DNA of 64,000 nucleotides from Streptomyces sp. SCSIO 30461 (GTDB lineage: Bacteria; Actinomycetota; Actinomycetes; Streptomycetales; Streptomycetaceae), in assembly GCF_037023745.1 (NCBI RefSeq), contig NZ_CP146101.1:3712001-3776000 (forward strand), given 5' to 3'. The notes below the pieces were generated by a model. That model worked only from the letters and a program-made list of their open reading frames with translations, did not search any database and was not told the origin of the DNA. Below are positions 46,073-55,163 of the stretch, one piece after another. Each line of letters starts with the position of its first letter. Position 1 is the stretch's first letter. A program made the position numbers and the translations under genes.

Positions 46073-46207
46073 TTCCCGGTGTTCTCCGAGCCCCGCTCTG
46101 TACGCCGGTCAGGGGACCGTGTGCGGGTCCGGGGCCCGGAACCGTCCCTCCGGCCTGAGTCGCCGCCACAATTGCGGCACAGAGCAACCGGCGGACGGTG
46201 GAGGCGA

Positions 46208-46417
46208 ATGATCGACACACCCGAGGCGGCCCCGACGCCCTGTCGTGTCCTCTTCGGGCAGCCATGGGGCCTCTCCACTCTCTTCCTGACCGAGATACGG
46301 GAGCGCTTCATTGACTACGGCATGCGCGCTCTGCTCGTGGTCTGCCTCGCCGCACCGCTGGGTAATGGCAGCCTCGGCTTCCCGGCGAACACAGCCATCG
46401 AGGTAGGACACCACTGA
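46208..46417 (+). pseudogene. N-terminal fragment of a POT/PTR peptide transporter
   Basis: These 69 codons from ATG 46208 encode FGQPWGLSTLFLTEIRERFIDYGMRALLVVCLAAPLGNGSLGF. This corresponds to the first helix of proton-dependent oligopeptide transporters, whose usual form is GLxTLFxTEMWERFSYYGMRALLVL. The frame then stops, and the other 11-13 membrane helices are missing. Confidence 0.65.
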
Positions 46418-46446
46418 GACACTCCGACACGGAAGAGAGCCCACCA

Positions 46447-47391
46447 GTGCCAGCCACGGCCAAGTCCGCCATCGGCCTCACCTGCGCGCTGCTCGTCACG
46501 GGTTCAGCGGCCACGGCCTGCGGAGGTGTGGGCGAAGCCGCCACGGACGGCAAGGTCACGGTCGTCTACCAGGACGCCACCAGCCCACCCGAAGAGCGCC
46601 AGACCGTGGCAGTGGTACGCAAGTCCGGCGTGCTCGAACAGCTCGCCGACTGGGTGAACACCGCCGTCGCCCTACCCCACGACCTGATCGTGAAAGTCAC
46701 GCCCCAGGTACCGCCCGGAGTCACGGACGCGGTCACCCAGCCCGACGGGCGGACGATCTACCTCCCGCCGCGGTTCCTGAAGCAGATCCATGACGTCCTC
46801 GGCAAGGTGACCAAGACCGTCAAACGCCCCGCTCTGCTTCCGGAAGCCGACTACAACGCCGACGACCTCACCGCACAGTCGACCCAGTTCATCTTCGGTC
46901 ACGAGATGGGCCACGCGCTGCAACGCCAGCTTCTGCTCGCCAACCTCGGTCTCGAGGAGGACGCCGCGGACGGCTTCGCGTCCTTCTACACCGTCAACGA
47001 GGTCGGACCCGCCCCCTCACTGGCGACCGCCGTCCTCTTCGACGAACTCGCCCGCGAGGAGGGCGAACTGACGCTGGAGGGATTCTCCAGCGATCACCCC
47101 GTCACGCAGCAGCGTGTCTTCAACTTCCTCTGCTACCTCGAAGGGAGCGATCCCGGGAAGTACCACGCCCCCCTGGTCGACACCGGCTATCTGCCCAAAA
47201 CCCGGGCACCGTTGTGCCCGCAAGCCTGGGCCATGCTCGACTACGGCTGGTGGACCCAACTCGAACCGCACTTCGGAAAGGGCTTCAAGACCAAGGGAGG
47301 CCGGTCCCAGGAAGAGGCGCGTGAGCACCTGGTCGCGGAGACGAAGGCTCTCGCGGAACAACTCGACGAGCTCCGCACCGGGCAGACCTGA
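46447..47391 (+). CDS. DUF4344-type putative zinc metallopeptidase, exported
   Basis: This 314-residue protein has a lipoprotein-like signal (GLTCALLVTGSAATAC). Its middle carries a zinc-peptidase signature, FGHEMGHAL (HExxH, ~residue 156), with a downstream acidic EEDAADGFASF helix that would supply the third ligand. This arrangement matches the DUF4344 family of putative metallopeptidases. The C-terminal third (FSSDHPVTQQRVFNFLCYLEGSDP, ...LCPQAW) is also typical. GTG 46447 starts just before the signal; the preceding bases have no strong ribosome site. The substrate is unknown. Confidence 0.82.
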   Translation: MPATAKSAIGLTCALLVTGSAATACGGVGEAATDGKVTVVYQDATSPPEERQTVAVVRKSGVLEQLADWVNTAVALPHDLIVKVTPQVPPGVTDAVTQPDGRTIYLPPRFLKQIHDVLGKVTKTVKRPALLPEADYNADDLTAQSTQFIFGHEMGHALQRQLLLANLGLEEDAADGFASFYTVNEVGPAPSLATAVLFDELAREEGELTLEGFSSDHPVTQQRVFNFLCYLEGSDPGKYHAPLVDTGYLPKTRAPLCPQAWAMLDYGWWTQLEPHFGKGFKTKGGRSQEEAREHLVAETKALAEQLDELRTGQT

Positions 47392-48103
47392 TCCGATCAG
47401 CAAGGTCCCGCTCCGGACCGAGCACCCCACCGCAGACTACCGCGAAGGGCCGGTGCCGCCCTCCGGTCTCAACGCGCCTGACGGGCCGGAGACCGTTCCC
47501 ACGCCCAGAGCCGACGCCTGAGACTTCCCAGCGGGGAGTGGTGCGCCTCGGCGAGTTGAGTCGGCTGATCACGCCCGCTTCGGCGAGCCTTTCCAGGGCG
47601 AGGTCCAGGTCCTCACGCACCGCCGCACGATCCTGTTCGCCCATCTCGCCCATCTCGCCCATCTCGGCCATGAGGGAAACGACTTCCTCGAAGGCCGGTC
47701 GCTGCGAGGTCGGGACGCCGCGCTCGGCCGCCCGCTTGGCCACGCGAACGCTCACCATGCACACCGCGGCCACGGATACCAGGCCGGCACAGAGCAGCCA
47801 GCGCCACGGTGAGCCAGTCGTGGCGGCGGCGACCGCGACCAACCCGGCGGACACCGCAGCGAACGCCGTCTCGAGCGCGGCGAGCACCACCTCTTGCGGT
47901 GTCGCCCGCAGCCCACCGGCCCGTGTCCGGCGCCACTCTGCGGCGCGCGGGGCCGCGTGCGCCGCGGACACCAGGCCGGCCGTGCCGGACAGCCAGAGCT
48001 CGGCCTCCCCGTACTTCACGGTCAGGATCACCAGCAGGGGCAGGGCGAGCGGTGCGAACAGGACCAGAAGCCAACCCGCGCCCCGCGCGTGGTCCTTGGC
48101 CAA
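47285..48103 (-). pseudogene. Truncated membrane protein cut by a transposase fragment
   Basis: Read on the minus strand from 48103, the first ~190 codons look coding. Hydrophobic segments LLVLFAPLALPLLVILTV, EVVLAALETAFAAVSAGLVAVAAATTG and WLLCAGLVSVAAVCMVSV are followed by a charged helix with a MGEMGEMGE repeat and DLDLALERLAEAGVISRL. There is no proper start: the frame begins at a TTG where transposase-like sequence starts. After ~47520 the composition looks non-coding, and the frame overlaps the metallopeptidase gene. I do not recognise the family. Confidence 0.45.
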
Positions 48104-48382
48104 GCTCCGCTGGCGGATCGAGCACGACTACCGGGAGATGAAGCAGGCCCTGGGCCTGGCCCACTTCGAAGGCCGCACCTGGGGCGGCTGGCACCACCAC
48201 GTCACCCTCGTCTCCGTCGCGCACGCCTTCTGCACCCTGCAGCGACTGGCCCATGCCCCAAAAGACACGGCGCCGGCCTGAGCCTGTACCAGGTCGTCCG
48301 CGAGCTGCAGACACTCCTCGCAACCTGGACCGGCGCCTGCCCCACCTGCCACCGCGGCATACCCACCCGCGCACCAACCTGA
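48096..48382 (+). pseudogene. C-terminal fragment of an IS701-like transposase
   Basis: The sequence LAKLRWRIEHDYREMKQALGLAHFEGRTWGGWHHHVTLVSVAHAFCTLQRL is the catalytic-Glu and C-terminal region of IS701-type DDE transposases. After a frameshift near 48275 it continues as LSLYQVVRELQTLLATWTGACPTCHRG to a TGA near 48382. The N-terminal ~300 residues are absent. Confidence 0.8.
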
Positions 48383-48437
48383 CCAAGCACTACTAGCACC
48401 ACGGGGATTTGCGTTCGCGCGGCTCAGGCGCCCCCCG

Positions 48438-48750
48438 ACGGTTCAGGCCACCTCGACGGTCATGACGTCGGCGCCCCGGCATGGTGCTCCGTCGCGTCCC
48501 GCGAAGGTGCGGACCATCGGGAGCGGGCTGGAATCCGGATCCGACGAAGTAGTCCACGTAGACCCTGAACAACTCCTCGTCCACGACCGGGCTCGATCCC
48601 TGTGCCTTCCAAGGCGCGCCGGGTGGCCGTCGTGTCGAAGACGAGCCCTCCTTCAGTCCCGTCTTCGCCGCGTTCCACGAGGAGCAGATCGCACGGCACG
48701 CGCTGCGGTAGCGGGTGGTCGCGGTACGCGCGGTCGAATCAGAGGTGGCC
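48438..48750 (-). pseudogene. Degenerate protein remnant, family not recognised
   Basis: On the minus strand, pieces in successive frames read like one protein: PCDLLLVERGEDGTEGGLVFDTTATRRALEGTGI, then DEELFRVYVDYFVGSGFQP, then LPMVRTFAGRDGAPCRGADVMTVEVA and a stop near 48440. At least two frameshifts separate them. I cannot assign a family. Confidence 0.35.
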
Positions 48751-49386
48751 GACTACAACAGGGCGTTCACCGAAACTGAGATCTATCAGGCGCCTTGGTG
48801 TTGGACGGAGTGCCGTGGCCGTGCTCGCCGCAGAGGTGGCCGCCCGACTCAAGCGGCTGAACGGTAGCGGGGCGAGTCGCTCCCCAGGGCTCGTCCTTTC
48901 CCAGCGCAGCGGCATTGCAGGAGTCCCTCCAGATCTCGTGAACGCGACGCCATGGCGCCGACCTGCATTGCGATGCAGGCCGGCGCGGATGCGGCCGATG
49001 ACCTGACGGGCCTGTTGAGTCGTGCACCTTCAACTGCCACGTCAAGACCCCCGTAGCCTGACGTGACGGCTTCCATCAGAATCGACCGCGGTACTGCGGC
49101 ATGCGGCGACGGAGTGAACGAACTCCCGCCGATGCGTGCTGGTGGTGGCCTGTTCGAGACACCGCCAGGCGATCTGCGACGTGAATGATCCTGCTGCACA
49201 GGGCCTTCCTTGTCAACAATTGTGGTGAAGGTGCCCGTCGGGTGGCCGCAGCCTCCGGCTGCGCAAGATGTCGCCGCCATTATTGTTGCGGTGTGCGTGA
49301 CTTGGCTGGTCGGGGCGGGTAGCCTCGAAGCGGCCGCGCGTATGCGGTCGGTCCTCGCCGCCCACGAACCAGGAGACCGTACGGCC
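48751..49386. other. Long leader region before the XRE regulator, no clear gene
   Basis: I see no credible gene here. There is a small perfect hairpin CCTGCAT-TGCG-ATGCAGG at 48962-48979. Further on is an AT-richer patch with the palindrome ACAATTGT and a related ATTGTTG about 60 bases later (49215-49295). That patch may hold the promoter or an operator for the regulator gene. Confidence 0.3.
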
Positions 49387-50133
49387 ATGGATGCCGCCCC
49401 TGATGCAGCGCAGGCGGATGATCTCGCTCAGGTCATTGCATCGATCGACGAACTACTCGCGGTTCTGGGCCTGGACGGCGACGTCATCGAGCTTGACGAC
49501 ATCTCCCACAGGACCGGCATCCCCGTCGACCGAGTGCGGACGATGCTCCGTGGCGGACAGGTGGAGCCGAGAAGCCTTCCGGAGATCTTCCAGCAGCGGC
49601 TCGTCTTCCTCCGCGAGACGCGCCTCAAGCCCGGAGGCAAGCAGTACAGCCACGACGAGATCGCCGCGGGCGCGGGTATCTCCCACGGCCAGGTCGGCTA
49701 CATGCTGCGAGGCGAGCGCATGCCGGGCCTCAAGGTCCTCGGAGGCCTGGAAAGGTTCTTCGAGGTTCCGCCAGGCTTCTTCACCGCGGGCGACCGCGAT
49801 GCGCTGTGCAGGGCGTTGCAACCGGTACACGACAGTCTCACCCACACAGCTCTACTGAAAGGCAAGGGCATCACGCAGTTGGCCATGCGCAGCAGCGCGT
49901 CCAACGCCACCCCCGGCAGGCTGGGCGACGAGCTGCGCGCCGCGCTCACCTTCGCGCTGAACCAACCGGACCCGGGGCGGGACGACCCAGAGGTCCGCGA
50001 GCTCACCGACACGATGCTGGCCCTCACCCCCAAGAGCAGGCGCCGAATCCTTCCGCTGATCCAAGGTGTGCTGGGGCTCGTGCGACCGGACCCCGAGCAC
50101 CCGGGCGACGACACCGGGCCCAGGGCACGCTGA
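49387..50133 (+). CDS. XRE-type helix-turn-helix regulator
   Basis: This 248-residue cytoplasmic protein has two HTH-like segments: ELDDISHRTGIPVDRVRTMLRGG (~residues 36-58) and a classical XRE helix set YSHDEIAAGAGISHGQVGYMLRGERMPGLKVLGGLERFFEVPPGFF (~97-142). A C-terminal half (~150-240) ends in LTDTMLALTPKSRRRILPLIQGVL, probably a ligand or dimer domain. ATG 49387 follows AGGAG at 49371-49375. The frame is open to 49210, but the extra residues look non-coding. It faces the four-gene minus-strand set at 50224-54586, which includes an ImmA-like peptidase. XRE repressors and ImmA/IrrE peptidases commonly work together, so control of that set is likely. Confidence 0.78.
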   Translation: MDAAPDAAQADDLAQVIASIDELLAVLGLDGDVIELDDISHRTGIPVDRVRTMLRGGQVEPRSLPEIFQQRLVFLRETRLKPGGKQYSHDEIAAGAGISHGQVGYMLRGERMPGLKVLGGLERFFEVPPGFFTAGDRDALCRALQPVHDSLTHTALLKGKGITQLAMRSSASNATPGRLGDELRAALTFALNQPDPGRDDPEVRELTDTMLALTPKSRRRILPLIQGVLGLVRPDPEHPGDDTGPRAR

Positions 50134-50136
50134 CCT

Positions 50137-50157
50137 GCCGCCCTGCTGAAAGGCGGC
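50137..50157. terminator. Hairpin between converging genes
   Basis: GCCGCC-CTGCTGAAA-GGCGGC forms a perfect 6-bp stem three bases after the regulator stop codon, a likely terminator for that gene. Confidence 0.45.
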
Positions 50158-50223
50158 GCCGAACGGCCGAGCCATGCCCTGGGCGTTCGATGGGCAGCCG
50201 CCCGGCGGGCGCATGGAGGCGTG

Positions 50224-51132
50224 CTACTTCATGACGCGGGCAGCGCGGTACTCCCGTGCCAGCAGGCGAAGCGCCCCGGCGACCGGTATCCGGGGGGACT
50301 TGCGGAGCAGCGCGGGACCGGCCTCCTCCACCAGGCGCAATCGCAGCTCCTGAAGGGACACCAGAGTCCTCATGAACGGCCTGTTCCGTGGTTCCACCAG
50401 TTCCATCAGATGACGCGACTCGGCAAAGCGCGGGCGGGCCAGTGCCACCTGATGCTCGACGAGTGCACGGACGCGGTCGGGGGCGGGCTCCTGCTCCAGT
50501 CCGGCGCGTGACAATCCGTACTGCGCGAGGGCTGTCAGCGGAATGCCGATGCGGCCGTCGCGCAGGTCATCGGCTAGGTCTTCCAGGAAGTCGAGCCGTT
50601 GGCTCGCCTCGATGAACGTGCGGCACCCGCTCGTGTAGGCGTCCTGCCCCGATGCGGGGCCGATCAGGCCGGCGATGACCATGAAAGCAGGGTGTGAATA
50701 GGTGTCGACATAGCGCTGAAAGGCGTCTTCTGTCGCGAAGCTCTCCCACCTCACCTCTGCAGGGGCGCCCGCGAGGAAGTCCTTCGCATACCCGCGCAGC
50801 CCGGGGCGCCGCCCCACGGTGTCGACCAGCGCTCGAAGCACAGGCTCATCGGTGGAACCGCTGTCCAGGGCCGCACGCACCCGCTGCTCCCAGTCCACGA
50901 GGGCCGCGAGCCGTTCGACCGGGGGGCCTTGGTCGATGAGGTTGTCGGTGTGGTGCATGAACGCCGTGGCGGCGATGACATCAGGGATGGCCGAGGCCGG
51001 CAGCAGCAGCCGCACTGCCACGTACTCGGCTCGCGCGAAGCGGGCCACCAGCCGGCGTTGCTCGGTGAAGTCGTGGCGAAGCAGGGACTGCGTGACTCCT
51101 GCCTGATCGAGGGTGCTGGACCACGTTGGCAC
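50224..51132 (-). CDS. Squalene/phytoene-synthase-like prenyl-condensing enzyme
   Basis: This 302-residue all-helical protein of the trans-isoprenyl diphosphate synthase class has two Asp-rich motifs. The first is DNLID in FMHHTDNLIDQG (~residue 60). The second is QRLDFLEDLADDLRDGRIGIP (~185-205), the Mg-diphosphate binding pair of squalene/phytoene synthases. An LGRF/YARE-type preceding Arg-rich helix is also present (QRRLVARFARAEY). It should condense two prenyl diphosphates or ionise one; substrates are unknown. GTG 51132 starts 53 bases after the FAD-enzyme stop, so the two are likely co-transcribed. It lacks the usual partners of carotenoid or hopanoid clusters. Confidence 0.82.
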   Translation of the reverse strand: MPTWSSTLDQAGVTQSLLRHDFTEQRRLVARFARAEYVAVRLLLPASAIPDVIAATAFMHHTDNLIDQGPPVERLAALVDWEQRVRAALDSGSTDEPVLRALVDTVGRRPGLRGYAKDFLAGAPAEVRWESFATEDAFQRYVDTYSHPAFMVIAGLIGPASGQDAYTSGCRTFIEASQRLDFLEDLADDLRDGRIGIPLTALAQYGLSRAGLEQEPAPDRVRALVEHQVALARPRFAESRHLMELVEPRNRPFMRTLVSLQELRLRLVEEAGPALLRKSPRIPVAGALRLLAREYRAARVMK

Positions 51133-51185
51133 GACGTGCTCGCTTCCTTCGTAGGGGTCTGGGGTGCGGGGATGGCTGCCTGGTC

Positions 51186-52526
51186 TCAGCTGCGGAGCAT
51201 GACCCGGGCGACTTCCAGGAGGAAGGACGGCCGGGTGAGGGCCCTCGGATGGCTGCGCATGTGCACCACGTCCATGAAAGCGCCGTTCACGAAAGGATCG
51301 ATCACGGAAGCTGCCGCGATCCTGTCACCCGCCCAGCGGATGAGCGGGTATCCGCGGGGGTACGGGCCCGTCACATGCGGCTGGGCGAGATCGGCGGTCG
51401 CGGACACCTGCCAGGCCGCGTCCACCACCACACCTGCCCTGCGGAAGTAGCCCCACGCGGCTTCATGGACCCGGGCGCCGCTCCGCAGGTACGCGGACAG
51501 CGCCGAAGCCTGCAGAGTGGCCAGGGTGAGGCCTTGCCCGTAGATCGGATTCACAGAGGCCACCGAGTCACCGACCGCCACCAGGCCGCCGGGGAATCGA
51601 TTCAGCAGCGCGAAGTTCCGCCGCCGGCTCTCACGGAAGGGGAATGTGCGGACGTCCCCGTCCATCGAGCAATGCTCCGCCACTTCGCGAAGCGGAGCGA
51701 CGCACCGCCGCATGCGCGCACGGAACTCATGAGGGTCGCGGCCGGGCCGGTGGTCCGTGTACCCCGCCAGCACCACGCTCCAGCGGTTCCCCTCGACCGC
51801 GGCGAGCGCCCCCGGCTCGCAGACAGCCGGCTGGTACCCGCTGGCCGGTCCGGGAGCGGAGTGGGCGATGACCGTGTCCGGGAGCTCGTCGCCACGATGG
51901 AACTCCGCTGTCGCGTAGCCGAGGTCGATCCTCATACGGTCGAGCGGCGGTGCGGCCCAGCCCCTCCGCTCCAGCCATGCGCAGAGCCGACTAGCCCGGC
52001 CCATCGCGTCGACGACGAGGTCTGCGGCCAGGCTCTCTCCGGCAGCCGCCGTGGCAGGAGGGGAACCCTCGGAGGTGAACCGCACACCGCACACTCGGCT
52101 TCCGTCGAACACGAGATCTCCGGCCCGGCCGGGCCGGAGGACGACGTTCGGGAGAGCCAGGACCCGCCGGCGCACACGGCCTTCCAGCAGAGTCCGTGTC
52201 GCGCCCAGCATGCGGCTGCGGGGCAGCGGTGGCTTCAGGACCCCGTCCACGTAGAACTGGACCTCCGTCCCGGCGCCCAGACGCGCCCCGGCGCCGATGA
52301 GTTCATCGGTGATGCCGGGAAACCACCGTTCGAGTTGCACATGCCCCATCGAGAGCAGCGCATGAAGCTGCTGCCGATGGGGAGCCCCGCGGCCCGTGCC
52401 GTCCACCGCCGGCCCGTCCTGCTCGATGATGACGACCTCGTCGGCGTGATCGCTGAGGACGCGGGCGGCCAGCAGCCCGGCGAAGCTCCCACCCAAGACG
52501 ACCGTTCGTCGCACACAATCCCCCAT
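51186..52526 (-). CDS. FAD-dependent monooxygenase (epoxidase/hydroxylase type)
   Basis: This 446-residue flavoprotein has an N-terminal dinucleotide fold (VVLGGSFAGLLAARVLSDHADEVVIIEQD). The family stretch RGAPHRQQLHALLSMGHVQLERWFPG and the middle DG-like motif LVVDAMGRASRL follow. The FAD-binding GD motif is VAVGDSVASVNPIYGQGLTLA. These features fit group A flavin monooxygenases related to squalene epoxidase and geranylgeranyl reductase. Sitting directly before a prenyl synthase-like gene, it probably oxidises an isoprenoid; that is inference. No signal or membrane anchor is obvious. It starts at ATG 52526, with GTG 52514 possible. Confidence 0.83.
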   Translation of the reverse strand: MGDCVRRTVVLGGSFAGLLAARVLSDHADEVVIIEQDGPAVDGTGRGAPHRQQLHALLSMGHVQLERWFPGITDELIGAGARLGAGTEVQFYVDGVLKPPLPRSRMLGATRTLLEGRVRRRVLALPNVVLRPGRAGDLVFDGSRVCGVRFTSEGSPPATAAAGESLAADLVVDAMGRASRLCAWLERRGWAAPPLDRMRIDLGYATAEFHRGDELPDTVIAHSAPGPASGYQPAVCEPGALAAVEGNRWSVVLAGYTDHRPGRDPHEFRARMRRCVAPLREVAEHCSMDGDVRTFPFRESRRRNFALLNRFPGGLVAVGDSVASVNPIYGQGLTLATLQASALSAYLRSGARVHEAAWGYFRRAGVVVDAAWQVSATADLAQPHVTGPYPRGYPLIRWAGDRIAAASVIDPFVNGAFMDVVHMRSHPRALTRPSFLLEVARVMLRS

Positions 52527-52674
52527 ATGTGCCCATGACTCGACTGACTCGGCGCCGCGTCGCGCCGATCACCTGGCCACCTTCGCAAACAGCGGCACGG
52601 GGACACTATCGTGCGGTGCTCAACCGCACGGCGGCATGCCCGAGCGCACCGGACGAGCGGTGCTCCAGGACGGG

Positions 52675-53955
52675 TTACGGCGCTCTCCCGACACGTGTCG
52701 CGGCGGCGACGCCATCGCCGCGTACCTCCTGCAGAGCCGCGTCGACCAGAGGATGCGTCAGGACTCGCGCGATGTGCAGGAGCCGGTCGCGTTCGTCTGC
52801 TGCGGGCGTGTCCTCCCCGAGGAGGTGCCTGGCGGGAGTGTCCGGGGGTTGAGGCCGGCTGGAGCCGCCCCGCTGCGCGGTCTGGAGCCGCTCAGCCGCG
52901 TCGCGCAGGGCGGCGGCGGTGGCGATGGCTCGCAGTTCCCGCTCAGGGACCGGGCGGGCGGTGCAGACGTCCTCGTGGACCGACCGCTCCTGCAAGGTGT
53001 ACACGGCCTCCACGGGTTCCGATCTCACCCACGGGCGAAGAACGCGCATACCGTCCAGGATCTCGATCACCCTGCGATGGAGGTTGAACGTCACATTCGC
53101 CGCCAGTCGGTGGCTGCGGGCACTGGTGGCACTGAACGCGAGCTCCGGATCCACACCGGCTACCACGATGTCCCACAACGGCTGCAACGCCCTGATGTCG
53201 CGCCGCTCCTTCAGCCAGGCGCTGACCGCCGCGCCGCACAGCCCGTAACTGGCGATCAGCGTGCCCAGCACTCCGAAAGAGGATCCCCAGACGCCTACGT
53301 CGTCGAGCGCATGACTGCCCGAGGCGGCGAACGCGACCGCCGGCACACTGCAGACCACGTAACCGAAGACGAAGAGCATCGCGATCCCGAAAGCACGCAC
53401 GGCGTGCTGGAGCCGCGGGTCGTCGAGCCGTACTCCGCGGCACTGCCTGAAGGTGCTCAGAGTCGAACACGTCAGGGTGGACAGGAAGACCGCCAGGAAG
53501 AGCAATGTGACGGGGTCACGTGCGTTGTTCGTGTTGAACTTGAGCGGATCCGCCGGCTCCGACAGATCGGCCGAGCAGAAGGTGGCGACCATCAGGAGTG
53601 CGGCGAGGCCGTAGAGCGCCGCCCAACGCGTCACCCGTCGACGCAGAGTGGCCGGGCTCCGCTGCTGCATCGGACTCCACAGCAAGGTGAGGAGATGGAG
53701 GTGGGCGAAGCAGACCAGGATGCCGATGTATACCGGGAGGGTCGCGAAGCTGGGGTTGCCGGTCGCCTCCCCGATCACCACGTACACCGAGGGAGCGGCC
53801 ATCACGTAGATGGCCGTCGAGCACAGGAAGTTCGTCGTGATCAGGCTCAGAGTCGGCGTCGGATCACGGAACAGCGCCATGCCCTTCCAGAGGGCGATCG
53901 CGAGACTTGCCGCCGCCATGATCAGATAGACGAGGGTGGAGGTTTGCTCAGACAC
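52675..53955 (-). CDS. MAB_1171c-type seven-helix membrane protein
   Basis: This 426-residue protein has seven predicted membrane helices in the first ~250 residues: LVYLIMAAASLAIALW, the CSTAIYVMAAPSVYVVI region, YIGILVCFAHLHLLTLL, AALYGLAALLMVATFC, LLFLAVFLSTLTCSTL, AMLFVFGYVVCSVPAVAF and GVLGTLIASYGLCGAAV. A ~175-residue cytoplasmic tail follows, with LWDIVVAGVDPELAF and helical RRVIEILDGM. This layout matches the actinobacterial family named after MAB_1171c, annotated only as putative transporters. The tail suggests a membrane sensor or scaffold as an alternative. It starts inside the preceding peptidase gene (8-base overlap), so the two are coupled. Confidence 0.8.
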   Translation of the reverse strand: MSEQTSTLVYLIMAAASLAIALWKGMALFRDPTPTLSLITTNFLCSTAIYVMAAPSVYVVIGEATGNPSFATLPVYIGILVCFAHLHLLTLLWSPMQQRSPATLRRRVTRWAALYGLAALLMVATFCSADLSEPADPLKFNTNNARDPVTLLFLAVFLSTLTCSTLSTFRQCRGVRLDDPRLQHAVRAFGIAMLFVFGYVVCSVPAVAFAASGSHALDDVGVWGSSFGVLGTLIASYGLCGAAVSAWLKERRDIRALQPLWDIVVAGVDPELAFSATSARSHRLAANVTFNLHRRVIEILDGMRVLRPWVRSEPVEAVYTLQERSVHEDVCTARPVPERELRAIATAAALRDAAERLQTAQRGGSSRPQPPDTPARHLLGEDTPAADERDRLLHIARVLTHPLVDAALQEVRGDGVAAATRVGRAP

Positions 53956-54586
53956 CCGATCTCCTGTGCGTGAGGGCCGAGGCGAGGAAGCCCGTCCTTT
54001 TCTGATCGCTCCGCAGCTGAAGGTGCCGCTGGAGCATCACGGTGGCGAACGCCTCGGCCCGGCGCTCATGAGCGTTGTCGTAGTGCGACCGAGTCAGGAC
54101 CTGGAGCACCGGTCCGGGCTTCAGCCCGGGCAGCAACTGACGCACGGTGGTCTCACTCATCGGCCGGCCGGTGGCGTCGTCGTCAGGATGCTCTTCCCAC
54201 AGATGCCAGAGCTCGTGCAGTTCCGCGTGGAGACGCGTGAGCTCGTTCGCGTTCGAGTCGACCACGATGAAGTCGCGGTCCCTCCCGCGCGCGCAGAACG
54301 CCGATACCTCAGGCGGCAGAGGCGTCTGCGTCACGGTGATCGGCTTGTTGCGCTTCACTGCGATCGCGTCGATCAGCCCCTGCATGTCGCGAACACCGGA
54401 GAGACCCAGGTCGCGACGGATCAGCCGGGTCATCGACCAGGTGGCGAAGAGGATCGCCACCTGCTCCCTGAGCGAGGTCCACAGCGAGTCGGCGGACCGG
54501 TGCCGACCGTTCGGGTCCAGCGATCGCAGCTCCTGGCGGGGCGCGTGGAGGTCGGTATCGGGGTGATGGCGGGAGTTCTCATACAT
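53948..54586 (-). CDS. ImmA/IrrE-like zinc peptidase (toxin-component family)
   Basis: This 212-residue protein has the zinc-peptidase motif HAELHELWHLWEEH (HExxH) at about residue 120 and a downstream ERRAEAFATVML helix supplying the third ligand. This arrangement is seen in ImmA/IrrE proteins. The region before it (GLSGVRDMQGLIDAIAVKRNKPITVTQTPLPPEVSAFCARGRDRDFIVVDSN) is also typical of the family. In phage and ICE systems such peptidases cleave or inactivate an XRE-type repressor. The N-terminal ~45 residues are poorly conserved, so a start further in is possible. It is first in the four-gene set. Confidence 0.82.
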   Translation of the reverse strand: MYENSRHHPDTDLHAPRQELRSLDPNGRHRSADSLWTSLREQVAILFATWSMTRLIRRDLGLSGVRDMQGLIDAIAVKRNKPITVTQTPLPPEVSAFCARGRDRDFIVVDSNANELTRLHAELHELWHLWEEHPDDDATGRPMSETTVRQLLPGLKPGPVLQVLTRSHYDNAHERRAEAFATVMLQRHLQLRSDQKRTGFLASALTHRRSGV

Positions 54587-55163
54587 GACTCAGTCGACGG
54601 CCAATCTCCGCACCACCTTGCGTGCCGGGTGCGGCCAGGCGGAACGGACGAGTTCGGCGCCGACCGGGACGGTCGTCCTGTCCATCGGCACATCGTCGTT
54701 CGGCGCCTCCTGCGCGTACGCAACCACCGCGAGCCGGGGATCCCGTCGAGGACATGTCGCGGTCGACGTGCCGCTGACCGATGGATTGTTCGGAGGCACT
54801 GTCGCTCTTGCGAGTCGCCGGCTTGCCACCTGCCCGGGAGCGGCGGCAGAGCCGGTGTCGCTCGGCCGTGTGCGGGGCGCGGTGAGGGTTTGTCTCCGAG
54901 CGGCCCGGTCGTGCACCGCGGGGAATGCCACCGATCCGACCGATGACCGTCGAGGCTCCGATGTCACCGCCAGGCATCGTTCTGGCACCTTCACGGCCTC
55001 CGACAACTATGGGATGAGCCGGACCGGCACCCACGGGGGGAGGCACCGGTCCGGCCATATGATCACTATATCCGCTCTCCGGGGTAGGGGAGGAGGTATA
55101 TGTCGCGGCATTGGCTCGAAGCTTTCGCTCGGCAGTGCGGCGAATGGGCCTGCGATCCGTCCC
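54587..55163. other. Intergenic region upstream of the peptidase gene
   Basis: About 580 bases lie before the 33-bp repeat array. A minus-strand frame ending at 54590 (LAVVAYAQEAPNDDVPMD...KVVRRLAVD) finishes three bases before the peptidase start and could be a small leader ORF, but it has no good start or recognised family. I report nothing else. Confidence 0.25.

Noticed and set aside
49210..49386. 60-residue N-terminal extension of the XRE regulator
   Set aside because: Residues are low in similarity to any regulator arm, and AGGAG lies just before ATG 49387.
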